Assembly: GCA_934680015.1 (NCBI GenBank)
Contig: CAKUSP010000009.1
Coordinates: 1 to 64,000 of the forward strand
Direction: 5' to 3'
From: an uncultured Bacteroidales bacterium
GTDB taxonomy: Bacteria > Bacteroidota > Bacteroidia > Bacteroidales > UBA932
DNA length: 64,000 bases
How positions within the stretch are numbered: the stretch's first letter is position 1; each line of letters opens with the position of its first letter. Positions 55,863 to 64,000 of the stretch are shown here, piece after piece. The notes under the pieces were generated by a model. That model was not told the origin of the DNA. It saw only the letters and a list, made by a program, of their open reading frames with translations, and searched no databases. The translations under genes were made by a program, and so were the position numbers.

Positions 55863-56621
55863 TTATCGCTCAATCCATGACATAAAATCTTCTACTCTAG
55901 ACCTGCTTACAGTCATCTCTACATCACTTTTTATTGAAGGGATAACACGTAACCGCCCGCCTATCTGCTTAACGATACTCTTTATAACCTTGTATGACAC
56001 TATCACACTTCGAGAAATTCTAAAGAACGAATCCGATGGTAATTCCTCTACTATCACATCTAACGAAGAATCTATTATATACCTATCTCCATCAAAAGTA
56101 ACTAGATAATTATTCTTCTCCTCTGAATATATAAAAGCAATATTGGACACCTCCACAGGAATTATCCTGTCATTAAACTTGACTATATATCTTTCTTTAT
56201 AGACTTTCTTATTCTCTGGGGCAGAGGAAAATTTGGAAAAAAGATAATCGATATCCACCACACCGCCGCTCATGCGACATCGCCCTACTGCCCGACGAAG
56301 AGCATCCGGTTCAATCGGTTTTAGAAGATAATCCACACTTCCAGCCTCGAATGCCTTTATCGCATAATTGTCATAAGCAGTGGTCATTACTACTTTCGAA
56401 TTCACCTTTACCCTACGAAAAATGTCAAAACAATTCCCGTCCGACAATTCCACATCCATAAAAATCACATCCGGATGATGAGAAGTGTCTTCAAGCCACT
56501 GCACCGTTTCCTTAACAGAAGAACAGATACCATCCACCTCGACATCTGGAAACAGTCTATTCAACTTACCAACAAGACTCTTTTGAGCCATCGCTTCATC
56601 TTCTACTATTAACACTTTCAT
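55863..56621 (-). CDS. LytTR response regulator
   Basis: This 252-residue protein has a receiver domain (about 1-120; VLIVEDEA, phosphoacceptor D56 in VIFMDVELSDG, MTTAYDNYAIKAFEAGSVDY, LLKPIE) and a C-terminal LytTR DNA-binding domain (about 145-250, YIVKFNDRIIPVEVSNIAFI, FRISRSVIVSYKVIKSIV). Its start overlaps the histidine kinase by four bases. Its stop lies only about 42 bases from the fimbrial -33 element, so it is a natural candidate regulator. Confidence 0.9.
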   Translation of the reverse strand: MKVLIVEDEAMAQKSLVGKLNRLFPDVEVDGICSSVKETVQWLEDTSHHPDVIFMDVELSDGNCFDIFRRVKVNSKVVMTTAYDNYAIKAFEAGSVDYLLKPIEPDALRRAVGRCRMSGGVVDIDYLFSKFSSAPENKKVYKERYIVKFNDRIIPVEVSNIAFIYSEEKNNYLVTFDGDRYIIDSSLDVIVEELPSDSFFRISRSVIVSYKVIKSIVKQIGGRLRVIPSIKSDVEMTVSRSRVEDFMSWIER

Positions 56622-57961
56622 AATAATGGCAATTTTACACAGTACGACGACTGCGATGAAATAATCTCCACATTCTTACCACACAAATCCAAATATTGAC
56701 CTCTAATATATTTATGTCCAAGCCCCGTTGAAGGAGTAGAGCTGACCTTAGGAATAATATTATTTCTAACCTGCAAATACTCCCCATCCGAATTGATTTC
56801 AATCATAAGAGGATCATCCGCCCTAATGGCATTATGCTTTGTAGCATTTTCTATCAACAGCTGGATGGCACAGGGCAGAATCATCTTCGACATATCAGAC
56901 TCTCTAACTTTATACTCTACTACAAAACCTTTAGGAAAGCGTACCTTTAACAAATCCACATACCCTTCCACAAATTCCAACTCTTCACGGAGCGTAACCA
57001 AATCCCTTTCTTCACTCTTTATAAGATACCTATATACCCCTGCCAATTTATGTGTATATAAACTTGCCTGCTCGTTTTTTCCCTCACATATTAGACAATC
57101 CAAAATATTCAGTGAATTGAACAAAAAATGAGGATTAACCTGACGCTTCAACTTGATGTAACGATATTGGGCAAGATTCGCCCTTTCTTTTGCCTCCGCC
57201 ATCTGAGTTCTCGATATTTGAACATAATGGACCAGATACATTAGACTGAAAAGCAATATATTAGCCAATAAAGACACCATATAACGCAGAAAGAATTCTG
57301 CATCCACATTCACGATCAAAGCCTCAGGAACTGATACTGCAAATAAGAAAACAACCAGACTAACTATTCTAAATCCAACTTTCCATTTGCCATAAACAGA
57401 GTGTATAAAATGAATGTACAACACATCCGCGCATAGGAGCAATACTAAAGACACGCTATTGTTAAGTACCCCATGTACAACACCAAATAATTGATCTGCA
57501 GTAATATTACGAGTGGCAAAAATGCTACCTATCACATATCGAAGGAGCAAGATTCCACATGCACCTACTATTATGTATCGGATATAATTAATGCTACTTC
57601 TATCTTCGTCTCTTTTGAAAAATTTTGAAAGCCATGATATTGACCAACCTAAAATCTCGGTAGTCAAAACAGTGGACAAAGCGTGCACAGCGATGCCAGA
57701 AGAAATCACCCTTGATAGGACATCAGCTCCCACCATTCCTAAGACATACCCCAACACATTAACTGCAATGATACTGACAGCAAAAAATTCTACCACTACA
57801 TGCTTTTTAAAGCAGATTATAACGGCCATGGCAATAGTCAACATGGTAAGTGCCATTTCATCCCCATAGCCGAGTGTTCTACACGAAAAGGCCAATACCG
57901 CATGTAGAACAGCGAAAATGTGGATAATCCAGGCTATCCTTATGTTCTTTATACTTTTCAT
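56618..57961 (-). CDS. LytS-type sensor histidine kinase
   Basis: This 447-residue membrane kinase has about seven or eight N-terminal hydrophobic segments (to about residue 250) and a short helical linker. The His_kinase domain has H278 in QVNPHFLFNSLN and a C-terminal ATPase part (LLIENATKHNAIRADDP, GLGHKYIRGQYLDL). No separate periplasmic sensor domain is obvious, so the signal may be sensed in or near the membrane. It is cotranscribed with the response regulator. Confidence 0.88.
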   Translation of the reverse strand: MKSIKNIRIAWIIHIFAVLHAVLAFSCRTLGYGDEMALTMLTIAMAVIICFKKHVVVEFFAVSIIAVNVLGYVLGMVGADVLSRVISSGIAVHALSTVLTTEILGWSISWLSKFFKRDEDRSSINYIRYIIVGACGILLLRYVIGSIFATRNITADQLFGVVHGVLNNSVSLVLLLCADVLYIHFIHSVYGKWKVGFRIVSLVVFLFAVSVPEALIVNVDAEFFLRYMVSLLANILLFSLMYLVHYVQISRTQMAEAKERANLAQYRYIKLKRQVNPHFLFNSLNILDCLICEGKNEQASLYTHKLAGVYRYLIKSEERDLVTLREELEFVEGYVDLLKVRFPKGFVVEYKVRESDMSKMILPCAIQLLIENATKHNAIRADDPLMIEINSDGEYLQVRNNIIPKVSSTPSTGLGHKYIRGQYLDLCGKNVEIISSQSSYCVKLPLL

Positions 57962-58098
57962 ATTATACCATCAATCACGAATATAGTAATAATCTAAAAG
58001 AAAACAAGAACATCACACTTCATCCTTAAATAATTACCATTCATCGAGCTCTATAGTCATCTCGGTTTATCGCTTTATTTCTTTACGCTATTTTTATC

Positions 58099-58106
58099 TA
58101 CTTTCG
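58099..58106 (+). promoter_or_regulatory. Possible -7 box of the MFS-susC-susD operon
   Basis: TACTTTCG differs from TAnnTTTG at one base and lies about 32 bases before the ATG at 58139. The -33 region has only a TTTA at the expected distance. Confidence 0.35.
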
Positions 58107-58138
58107 TAGCATAGATACACTAAAAATCGTAATCAATA

Positions 58139-59446
58139 ATGCAGAAATCTAAGTTAAGCTTTTGGCAATTATGGAATATCAGCTTCGGGTTTTTCGGAGT
58201 TCAGATTGCGTATTCTTTGCAAAGTGCCAATATCAGCCGGATATTTGCCACATTGGGAGCAGATCCGCATAGTCTTAGTTTCTTTTGGATTTTACCTCCA
58301 CTCATGGGTATGATAGTTCAGCCATTGGTGGGCAAATATAGCGATCGCACTTGGTGCAGACTTGGTCGTCGCATCCCCTATCTATTTCTAGGCTCTATTA
58401 TAGCCATTGCTGTGATGTGCCTTCTGCCGAATGCTGGCAGCCTAGGTCTCTCTATAGGAGGAGCCATGATATTCGGCTTAGTAGCACTTATGCTTCTTGA
58501 TACCTCCATCAACATGGCTATGCAACCATTTAAAATGCTAGTTGGCGATATGGTAGGAGAAGAACAGAAAGCCAAAGCTTATTCTATACAGAGCTTTCTA
58601 TGTAATGCAGGCAGTCTCGTAGGTTATGTATTCCCATTCGTATTCGCATGGATAGGACTGGCCAATACAGCCCCTTCAGGTCAAATTCCAGACACGGTGA
58701 AATATTCCTTCTACATCGGAGCCTTGATTTTGATTTTATGCGTACTCTTTACCACTCTAAAAGTTAAGGAGATGCCGCCTAAAGAATATGCAGAATTCCA
58801 TGGGATAGACCTAGAAAAGCAAAATAATGAAAAAACACCAGGGTTCCTTTCACTATTAAAGAATGCCCCATCTACTTTTTGGAGCGTAGGGCTTGTCCAA
58901 TTCTTCTGTTGGGCAGCGTTCCTTTACATGTGGACCTACACTAATGGGGCCATAGCTGATAATGTGTGGGGGACTAGTGATGTTCGCTCCGAAGCATACC
59001 AGAGTGCTGGTAATTGGGTGGGAATTCTTTTCGCTGTTCAGGCAATAGGTTCACTTCTGTGGGCTCTTGTCATTCCTAAGTTTCGCTCCATCAAGATTGC
59101 CTACGCAGTCAGTCTTCTTATAGGGGCCATAGGATTCATCTCAGTGTTCTTTATCCACGACCGCTACCTTCTATTCATCTCATTCATTCTAATAGGCTTT
59201 GCATGGGCCGCCATGCTTGCAGTTCCTTTCACTATACTAACCAATTCCTTAAAAGGCGAACACATAGGCACATACCTAGGACTTTTCAATGGTACCATTT
59301 GCCTTCCACAAATAGTGGCAGCAGCCTGTGGAGGTCTTTTACTGAAACTAATGGGAGGCGCTCAGGTCAGCATGTTCATTATAGCGGGAATTTTACTTAT
59401 ATTGGGTTCACTAAGCATAATATTTATAAAAATTAATAAAAACTAA
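58139..59446 (+). CDS. MFS sugar transporter (SLC45/maltose-type)
   Basis: This 435-residue permease has 12 membrane segments. SLC45-like elements include LQSANISRIFATLGADPHSL, then FWILPPLMGMIVQPLVGKYS and DRTWCRLGRRIPYLFLG (about residues 60-85) and FLYMWTYTNGAIADNVWG. Relatives carry maltose or sucrose with protons. Its place 18 bases upstream of a SusC/SusD pair supports uptake of an oligosaccharide released from starch or a similar glucan. Confidence 0.82.
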   Translation: MQKSKLSFWQLWNISFGFFGVQIAYSLQSANISRIFATLGADPHSLSFFWILPPLMGMIVQPLVGKYSDRTWCRLGRRIPYLFLGSIIAIAVMCLLPNAGSLGLSIGGAMIFGLVALMLLDTSINMAMQPFKMLVGDMVGEEQKAKAYSIQSFLCNAGSLVGYVFPFVFAWIGLANTAPSGQIPDTVKYSFYIGALILILCVLFTTLKVKEMPPKEYAEFHGIDLEKQNNEKTPGFLSLLKNAPSTFWSVGLVQFFCWAAFLYMWTYTNGAIADNVWGTSDVRSEAYQSAGNWVGILFAVQAIGSLLWALVIPKFRSIKIAYAVSLLIGAIGFISVFFIHDRYLLFISFILIGFAWAAMLAVPFTILTNSLKGEHIGTYLGLFNGTICLPQIVAAACGGLLLKLMGGAQVSMFIIAGILLILGSLSIIFIKINKN

Positions 59447-59464
59447 TAACTTTCACCTGTTATT

Positions 59465-62431
59465 ATGAGAAAATTATCAACACTTTTTACTGTTTTCCTG
59501 CTAAGCGCATTGGCCAGTTTTCAGAGCCTTGCCCAATCTGGATATAAGATTGAAGGCGAGGTAGTGGATAACTTCGGTCCAGTGTCTGGTGCTGGAGTGC
59601 TGGAAAAAGGCACATCTAATGGGACGGCTACAGACCTTGATGGTAAGTTCAGCCTAACCGTTTCTAGCCAAGACGCTCTCATAGAGATCAGTTTTGTCGG
59701 TTATGCTACACAGACATTCGCAGCAGGCAAACTTCCTAAAACGATAAAATTGGCCTAAGATAATCTGTACCTTGAAGATGCAGTCGTCATCGGTTATGGT
59801 TCACAAAAGAAAAAGGAAGTTACAGGTTCTGTAGCATCTGTTAAGGCAGAAGATTTTAACTCTGGAGTTAAGAGCAATCCTATGGGACTTCTACAAGGCA
59901 AAGTAGCCGGTCTTAACATCATCCGCACTACGAGCGATCCTACTGAAACTGGATACAATATCCAAATTAGAGGCTTTTCAACACTAGACAAAGGGGCCGG
60001 TACATCTCCTTTGTTTATTGTCGATGGAGTACCAGTAAGTAACATCGACAATATCTCCCCTAACGAAATAGCTTCTATGGATGTGCTGAAAGATGGTTCT
60101 GCTGCTGCCATCTATGGTACGAGAGGAACAAACGGTGTCATCATCATAACGACAAAGCGTGGAGAAAACTTCACCGATATAGCACAAACACGCGTTGAAT
60201 ATGCTGGATATGCCTCGGCATCAGTGCGTAATGGCAATCTAGGCATGGCCACCCCTGAAGAATTCGTAAAACTTTCCGAACTCTCTAATGGTATGGTTAC
60301 GCCAGGTATTTATCGCGATGCCGAAGGAAATTACCAACTCACCGATTGGGTGGGAGAACTTACTCGTGATGTCGCGCTGACACATAGCCACGATATCGCC
60401 ATCAGCGGTTCCTCAAGCAAATTCAACTACCGAGCTTCCATTTCTCACAAGAATGCCCAAGGTATAGCGAAAGTGACTAATCGTAAAGAGACCATAGCTA
60501 AGATCTCTGCTTCACAAAAAGCACTCAACAACATGCTTGAACTTCAATACGATCTGTCATACATGCAGTATCGTAACGACAAATTCTGCGGTAGTTTCAA
60601 AGATGCTGCTCTTATGAACCCAACATACCCTATATACGATAAGAGTACCGCTTCTGGTTACTTTACTCCTATACGCGCGACTAACCCTGTAGAAAATATG
60701 AATAACAAGGAAAGCTACGGCGAGGGAAACTATTTTAGGGGATCTATCAAGGCCACATTAAACCTTATGAAAGGTCTTAAGTTAAGTGCATTCGGAGCTT
60801 TGGAAGATGGAGACAATTATGGATATTGGGCTAATAAAACCATTAACACTGATGTTTCAGGTTCTGGGAAGGCAGGACGCACTACTGACCTAAATAGAAA
60901 CAGACTATTCGAAGCCACTCTTGACTACAATACTTCTGTTAATGGACATAATATAGCAGCCGTAGCTGGCTTCTCATACCAGAACTTCATGTACGATGGC
61001 TCAAGCATGGAAAACAAGGGCTTCGCCACAGAAAGTGTTAAATACTTCCAGATAGGGAATGGTGATGCTGAAGGAACTTTTAGAAGACTTTCCTCATATA
61101 GGAACTCTAACACTCTGGCAGCATTTTTCGGCCGTGTAAACTATAACTACCTCGAAAAATACATGCTCAGCGCATCGCTTAGAAGAGAGGGTTCTTCAAG
61201 ATTCGGAGCCAATCATAAATGGGGGCTTTTCCCTGCAGTAAGTGCAGGATGGCGAATAAGCGGAGAAGATTTCATGTCAGATGTAACTGCAGTAAATGAC
61301 CTTAAACTACGTCTTGGATTCGGTGTCACTGGTAACAACCTGAATTCCGACCTCATGTCTGTAGCCATGCTGTCTAATGGAGGAACATTCTGGTACAATG
61401 GCAAGTATGTAAATACCTACACCGTTTCACAAAATGTCAATCCAGATCTTCGCTGGGAGAAAAAATACGAATATAATCTAGGTGTTGACTATGCCCTATT
61501 AGACAACAGACTATATGGAAGTCTAGACCTGTACTACAGACAGACTCGCGACCTTCTTTGGGACTACGAGGTGCCTACTCCTCCATACCAATATCCTACT
61601 CTTCTTGCAAATGCCGGACAGATGGACAGCTATGGTGCAGAACTTTCACTAAGCGCTGTTCCAGTCAAAACCAACGACTTCACATGGGTTACTACACCTA
61701 CGATTTCATTTAATCGTAACTACATCACCAAGCTTTCGGACCCTGCACTCGGATTCAACTACAAGCAGACCACTTGCGGTGGCGTGGGAGAAGATGGTAT
61801 GATGAGCACCAATACTCAGATTCTCGAAGAAAAACAAAGTGTAGGTGCATTCTATGGCTTTAAATACTACGCTATTAAAGACGGAGTATGGTACTTTAAA
61901 ACTCCTGCAGGAGGTGTAGTGACAAGCGATGGTGCAGTGGAAGCATACAGACAAGTTATCGGTAATGCTCAGCCAGACTTCACTTTCGGATGGAACAACT
62001 CTCTACGATATAAGAACTTCGACCTTACAGTATTCTTCCGTGGAGTATATGGCAATGATGTTTTGAACTTAACACGCTGGGCTTATGGTCCTATGGCCAA
62101 TGTTCAAAATAACATATTCATGAAAGACGTAAATGGCAAGAAGACAGTTCTTGCTAACAAAGCCGTGTTCTCTGATTACTATCTTGAAGATGGCTCTTAT
62201 ATAAAACTTGATAATATCACATTAGGATATACCTTTAAGGTAAAAGAAAATAGCTATGTCGATCATCTTAGACTCTATCTTACAGGTCAGAACCTACTTA
62301 CTATAACCAAATATAGCGGGCAAGACCCTGAAGTAAATACCACAGATGTAAGGAGTTCAGGTATAGACTATTGCGACTTCTACCCTACTGTGGCTACTTT
62401 CATGCTTGGAGTGAACATTTCATTCAAATAA
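59465..62431 (+). pseudogene. susC: SusC/RagA-type TonB-dependent transporter with an in-frame stop
   Basis: A signal peptide (MRKLSTLFTVFLLSALASFQ) and a CarboxypepD_reg-like domain end in KTIKLA, followed by TAA at 59756-59758. The same frame then continues to 62431 with the conserved TonB-box/plug region (DNLYLEDAVVIGYGSQKKK, VAGLNII, DGVPVSN, DVLKDGSAAAIYGTRG) and a full barrel ending NISFK. The stop replaces the residue expected before DNLYLE, probably Glu or Gln. Total length without the stop is about 988 residues, normal for SusC. It could be a real inactivating mutation, a sequencing error, or a gene restarted at a later ATG such as 59882, which would lose the signal peptide. Confidence 0.85.
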
Positions 62432-62440
62432 TTTAGAAAG

Positions 62441-64000
62441 ATGAAAAAATCAGCATATATATTTACTGCCATATTGGCATTCGGAATGCTCGTTAGTTCT
62501 TGTGATGACATGCTCGACGAGAAGAACTATGGTAACCAAACCATATCCGATATGATGAGCGACGAAGACAATGTAGTGCTCCTAGTAGGTCAAATCTACG
62601 CAGACCTCAAATACACCCACGATCATTGGGGATATTGGGGCTTACAGACTATAACAGCCGATGAAGGTATCTGCATACCTCGCAACGGGGGCCAAGATTG
62701 GAATGATGGCGGGTATTGGATGAAGCAAAACACCCATGAATGGAATCACAGGGGTGATGCCATTGCCAATGTGTGGAATATCACTATCTCCAATGCCATC
62801 CTCTGCAACAAAATCATAAACACTCTTCAAACCTATCGCGAAAGCATGCATGAAGATGTTTATAAGGCTTACCTGGGAGAAGCTGAAGTGCTACGTTGCT
62901 ACTATTTCTACCAACTATTCGACTGCTTCGGACGCATTCCTTATACCGAGAAATTCGAAGAAGCAACGGGTCCACTTCTCGAAGCCCCTGAAGTATGGTC
63001 TAACCTTGTAGCAATTCTCGAGCGCAATGCTCCTAACATGACAGTGGTTAATGATGGCAATCGCAGTTCCCTTTATGGTAGGACGACGCAGGGATTTGCC
63101 TATGCTCTACTAGCACGTCTTTACCTTAATGCCGAAAGTTACGGCTGCACTTTGGAAAATGTATTCAAAACTGTTGAGAAACCTGAATCCTTCAGCGGCT
63201 CATTCTATGACAACTGCCTACGCTGCTGCGAGAACATAATCAACTCTGGAGCTTACTCTATTGAGGATAATTATTTCACGAATTTCAAAATCAAAAACGA
63301 AAACAGCCGTGAAAACATCTTTGTAATAGTAGAAGATGGTAGAGAAGAAGGTGAACGCAGTACCACGGGAGCTCATACTTGTATGAACAAACTCCGTATC
63401 ACACATAACACCATGCACTATGGAGTTCAATTTGCCTATGGCCTATCACTTGACACATGGAATGGGTTTTGTGCTCGGCCCGAATTCTTAGAATTATACA
63501 AGGGGCGTGATGTACGTGGCATGGGTGATGAAAGAAATGGTACACATAATACTAAAGATTGGGGATGGTTTGTAGGTGGAGTGTATCAAAAGGGTTCAGA
63601 CCAGCTTTACCTTGATACTAAACAGTTAGACGAAACTGGACAGGCCACTCCTACAGTCATAGTACCTACCATATCAAATATTAGAAACGGTAGCAATATG
63701 GACGGCGCCCGTCTAAGCAAATGGGAGATAGACAAAAGCGGTGATGGACTCTATAAATACGAAGAAAACGACTTCCCTATTATGCGCTATGCCGATGTGC
63801 TATGGATGAAAGAAGAAGCCATCATGAGAGGAGCATCGGGAGCAGCATCAGGAGTCAATACTCCAGATTTCCAAACCATGCTCGCCCGTAATTTCGCTTA
63901 CGATAATGGTATAGAAACTTTCAAAGAGCAATACGGAGACCCTTCAAGCTGGACATTAAAGAATATACTTGATGAAAGAGGCCGTGAATTCACTTGGGAG
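62441..64000 (+). CDS. susD: SusD/RagB nutrient-binding lipoprotein (partial, runs off the end)
   Basis: A lipoprotein signal (MKKSAYIFTAILAFGMLVSS, then Cys) and 520 codons of a SusD-like, TPR-rich binding protein are visible. Features include ADEGICIPRNGG, AYLGEAEVLRCYYFYQLFDC, FGRIPYTEKFEEAT, FAYALLARLYLNAESYG and FPIMRYADVLWMKEEA near residues 445-460. The C-terminus lies beyond the window. It starts 9 bases after the SusC frame ends and would form the outer-membrane binding partner of SusC. Confidence 0.88.
   Translation, partial: MKKSAYIFTAILAFGMLVSSCDDMLDEKNYGNQTISDMMSDEDNVVLLVGQIYADLKYTHDHWGYWGLQTITADEGICIPRNGGQDWNDGGYWMKQNTHEWNHRGDAIANVWNITISNAILCNKIINTLQTYRESMHEDVYKAYLGEAEVLRCYYFYQLFDCFGRIPYTEKFEEATGPLLEAPEVWSNLVAILERNAPNMTVVNDGNRSSLYGRTTQGFAYALLARLYLNAESYGCTLENVFKTVEKPESFSGSFYDNCLRCCENIINSGAYSIEDNYFTNFKIKNENSRENIFVIVEDGREEGERSTTGAHTCMNKLRITHNTMHYGVQFAYGLSLDTWNGFCARPEFLELYKGRDVRGMGDERNGTHNTKDWGWFVGGVYQKGSDQLYLDTKQLDETGQATPTVIVPTISNIRNGSNMDGARLSKWEIDKSGDGLYKYEENDFPIMRYADVLWMKEEAIMRGASGAASGVNTPDFQTMLARNFAYDNGIETFKEQYGDPSSWTLKNILDERGREFTWE

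Overview
The window reads as a chromosomal segment from a member of the order Bacteroidales (phylum Bacteroidota). The evidence is several promoters of the Bacteroidota type (TTTG or TTG, a spacer of 19-20 bases, then TAnnTTTG), starts without Shine-Dalgarno sequences, a SusC/SusD pair, BACON-domain lipoproteins, a multi-gene fimbrillin (Mfa-type) locus, DUF3575/DUF5119/DUF4831/DUF4250 proteins, a C10 protease and many lipoprotein signal peptides. The genus cannot be fixed from the sequence. No tRNA, rRNA, insertion sequence, integrase or CRISPR array was seen. The window ends inside susD.

Layout. 1-1755: a 27-codon gene resembling the N-terminus of HicA with its own promoter and terminator, then an MFS transporter behind a possibly structured leader. 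1782-6291: three phased 11-bp repeats and a two-gene unit of large BACON/PKD-like/leucine-rich-repeat lipoproteins. 6375-10064: a nucleobase-uptake cluster on the minus strand (UraA, a DUF5020 outer-membrane protein, an AzgA-type purine permease). 10332-12417: an acyl-CoA ligase and YbaK. 12421-16692: a five-gene minus-strand operon (C1 peptidase, PssA, lipoprotein, exonuclease, rRNA methyltransferase). 16773-19698: a fimbrillin-like lipoprotein with a C10 cysteine protease. 19691-21610: surE-lpxB. 22050-23048: gap. 23407-25737: a lipoprotein alpha-amylase.

25904-35413 is a tightly packed nine-gene plus-strand array (POT peptide transporter, lipid A acyltransferase, DUF4831, PepD, TIGR02757, zeta-like kinase, TldD, TldE, SlyD-like FKBP with a Cys-rich tail). 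It looks largely devoted to peptide uptake and turnover. 35459-43164 is a minus-strand unit: CstA, a WYL regulator, two small proteins and an alpha-2-macroglobulin.

43278-57961 is the most striking region. It holds a fimbrial operon (DUF3575 OmpA-like protein, DUF5119 anchor, five tandem fimbrillins, a lipoprotein subunit and a 1118-residue tip-type protein) behind a LytS/LytTR two-component system. The operon's near-perfect promoter has a run of nine C (nine G on the transcribed strand) inside the 20-base spacer between -33 and -7. A pair of 13-base direct repeats 22 bases apart lies just upstream. Together these suggest slipped-strand phase variation of promoter spacing combined with two-component control. 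This is an inference from sequence only.

58139-64000 is a starch/maltose-type locus: an SLC45-like MFS transporter, a SusC gene with an in-frame stop at codon 98, and a partial SusD. With the amylase 33 kb away it would form a dispersed starch-use system.
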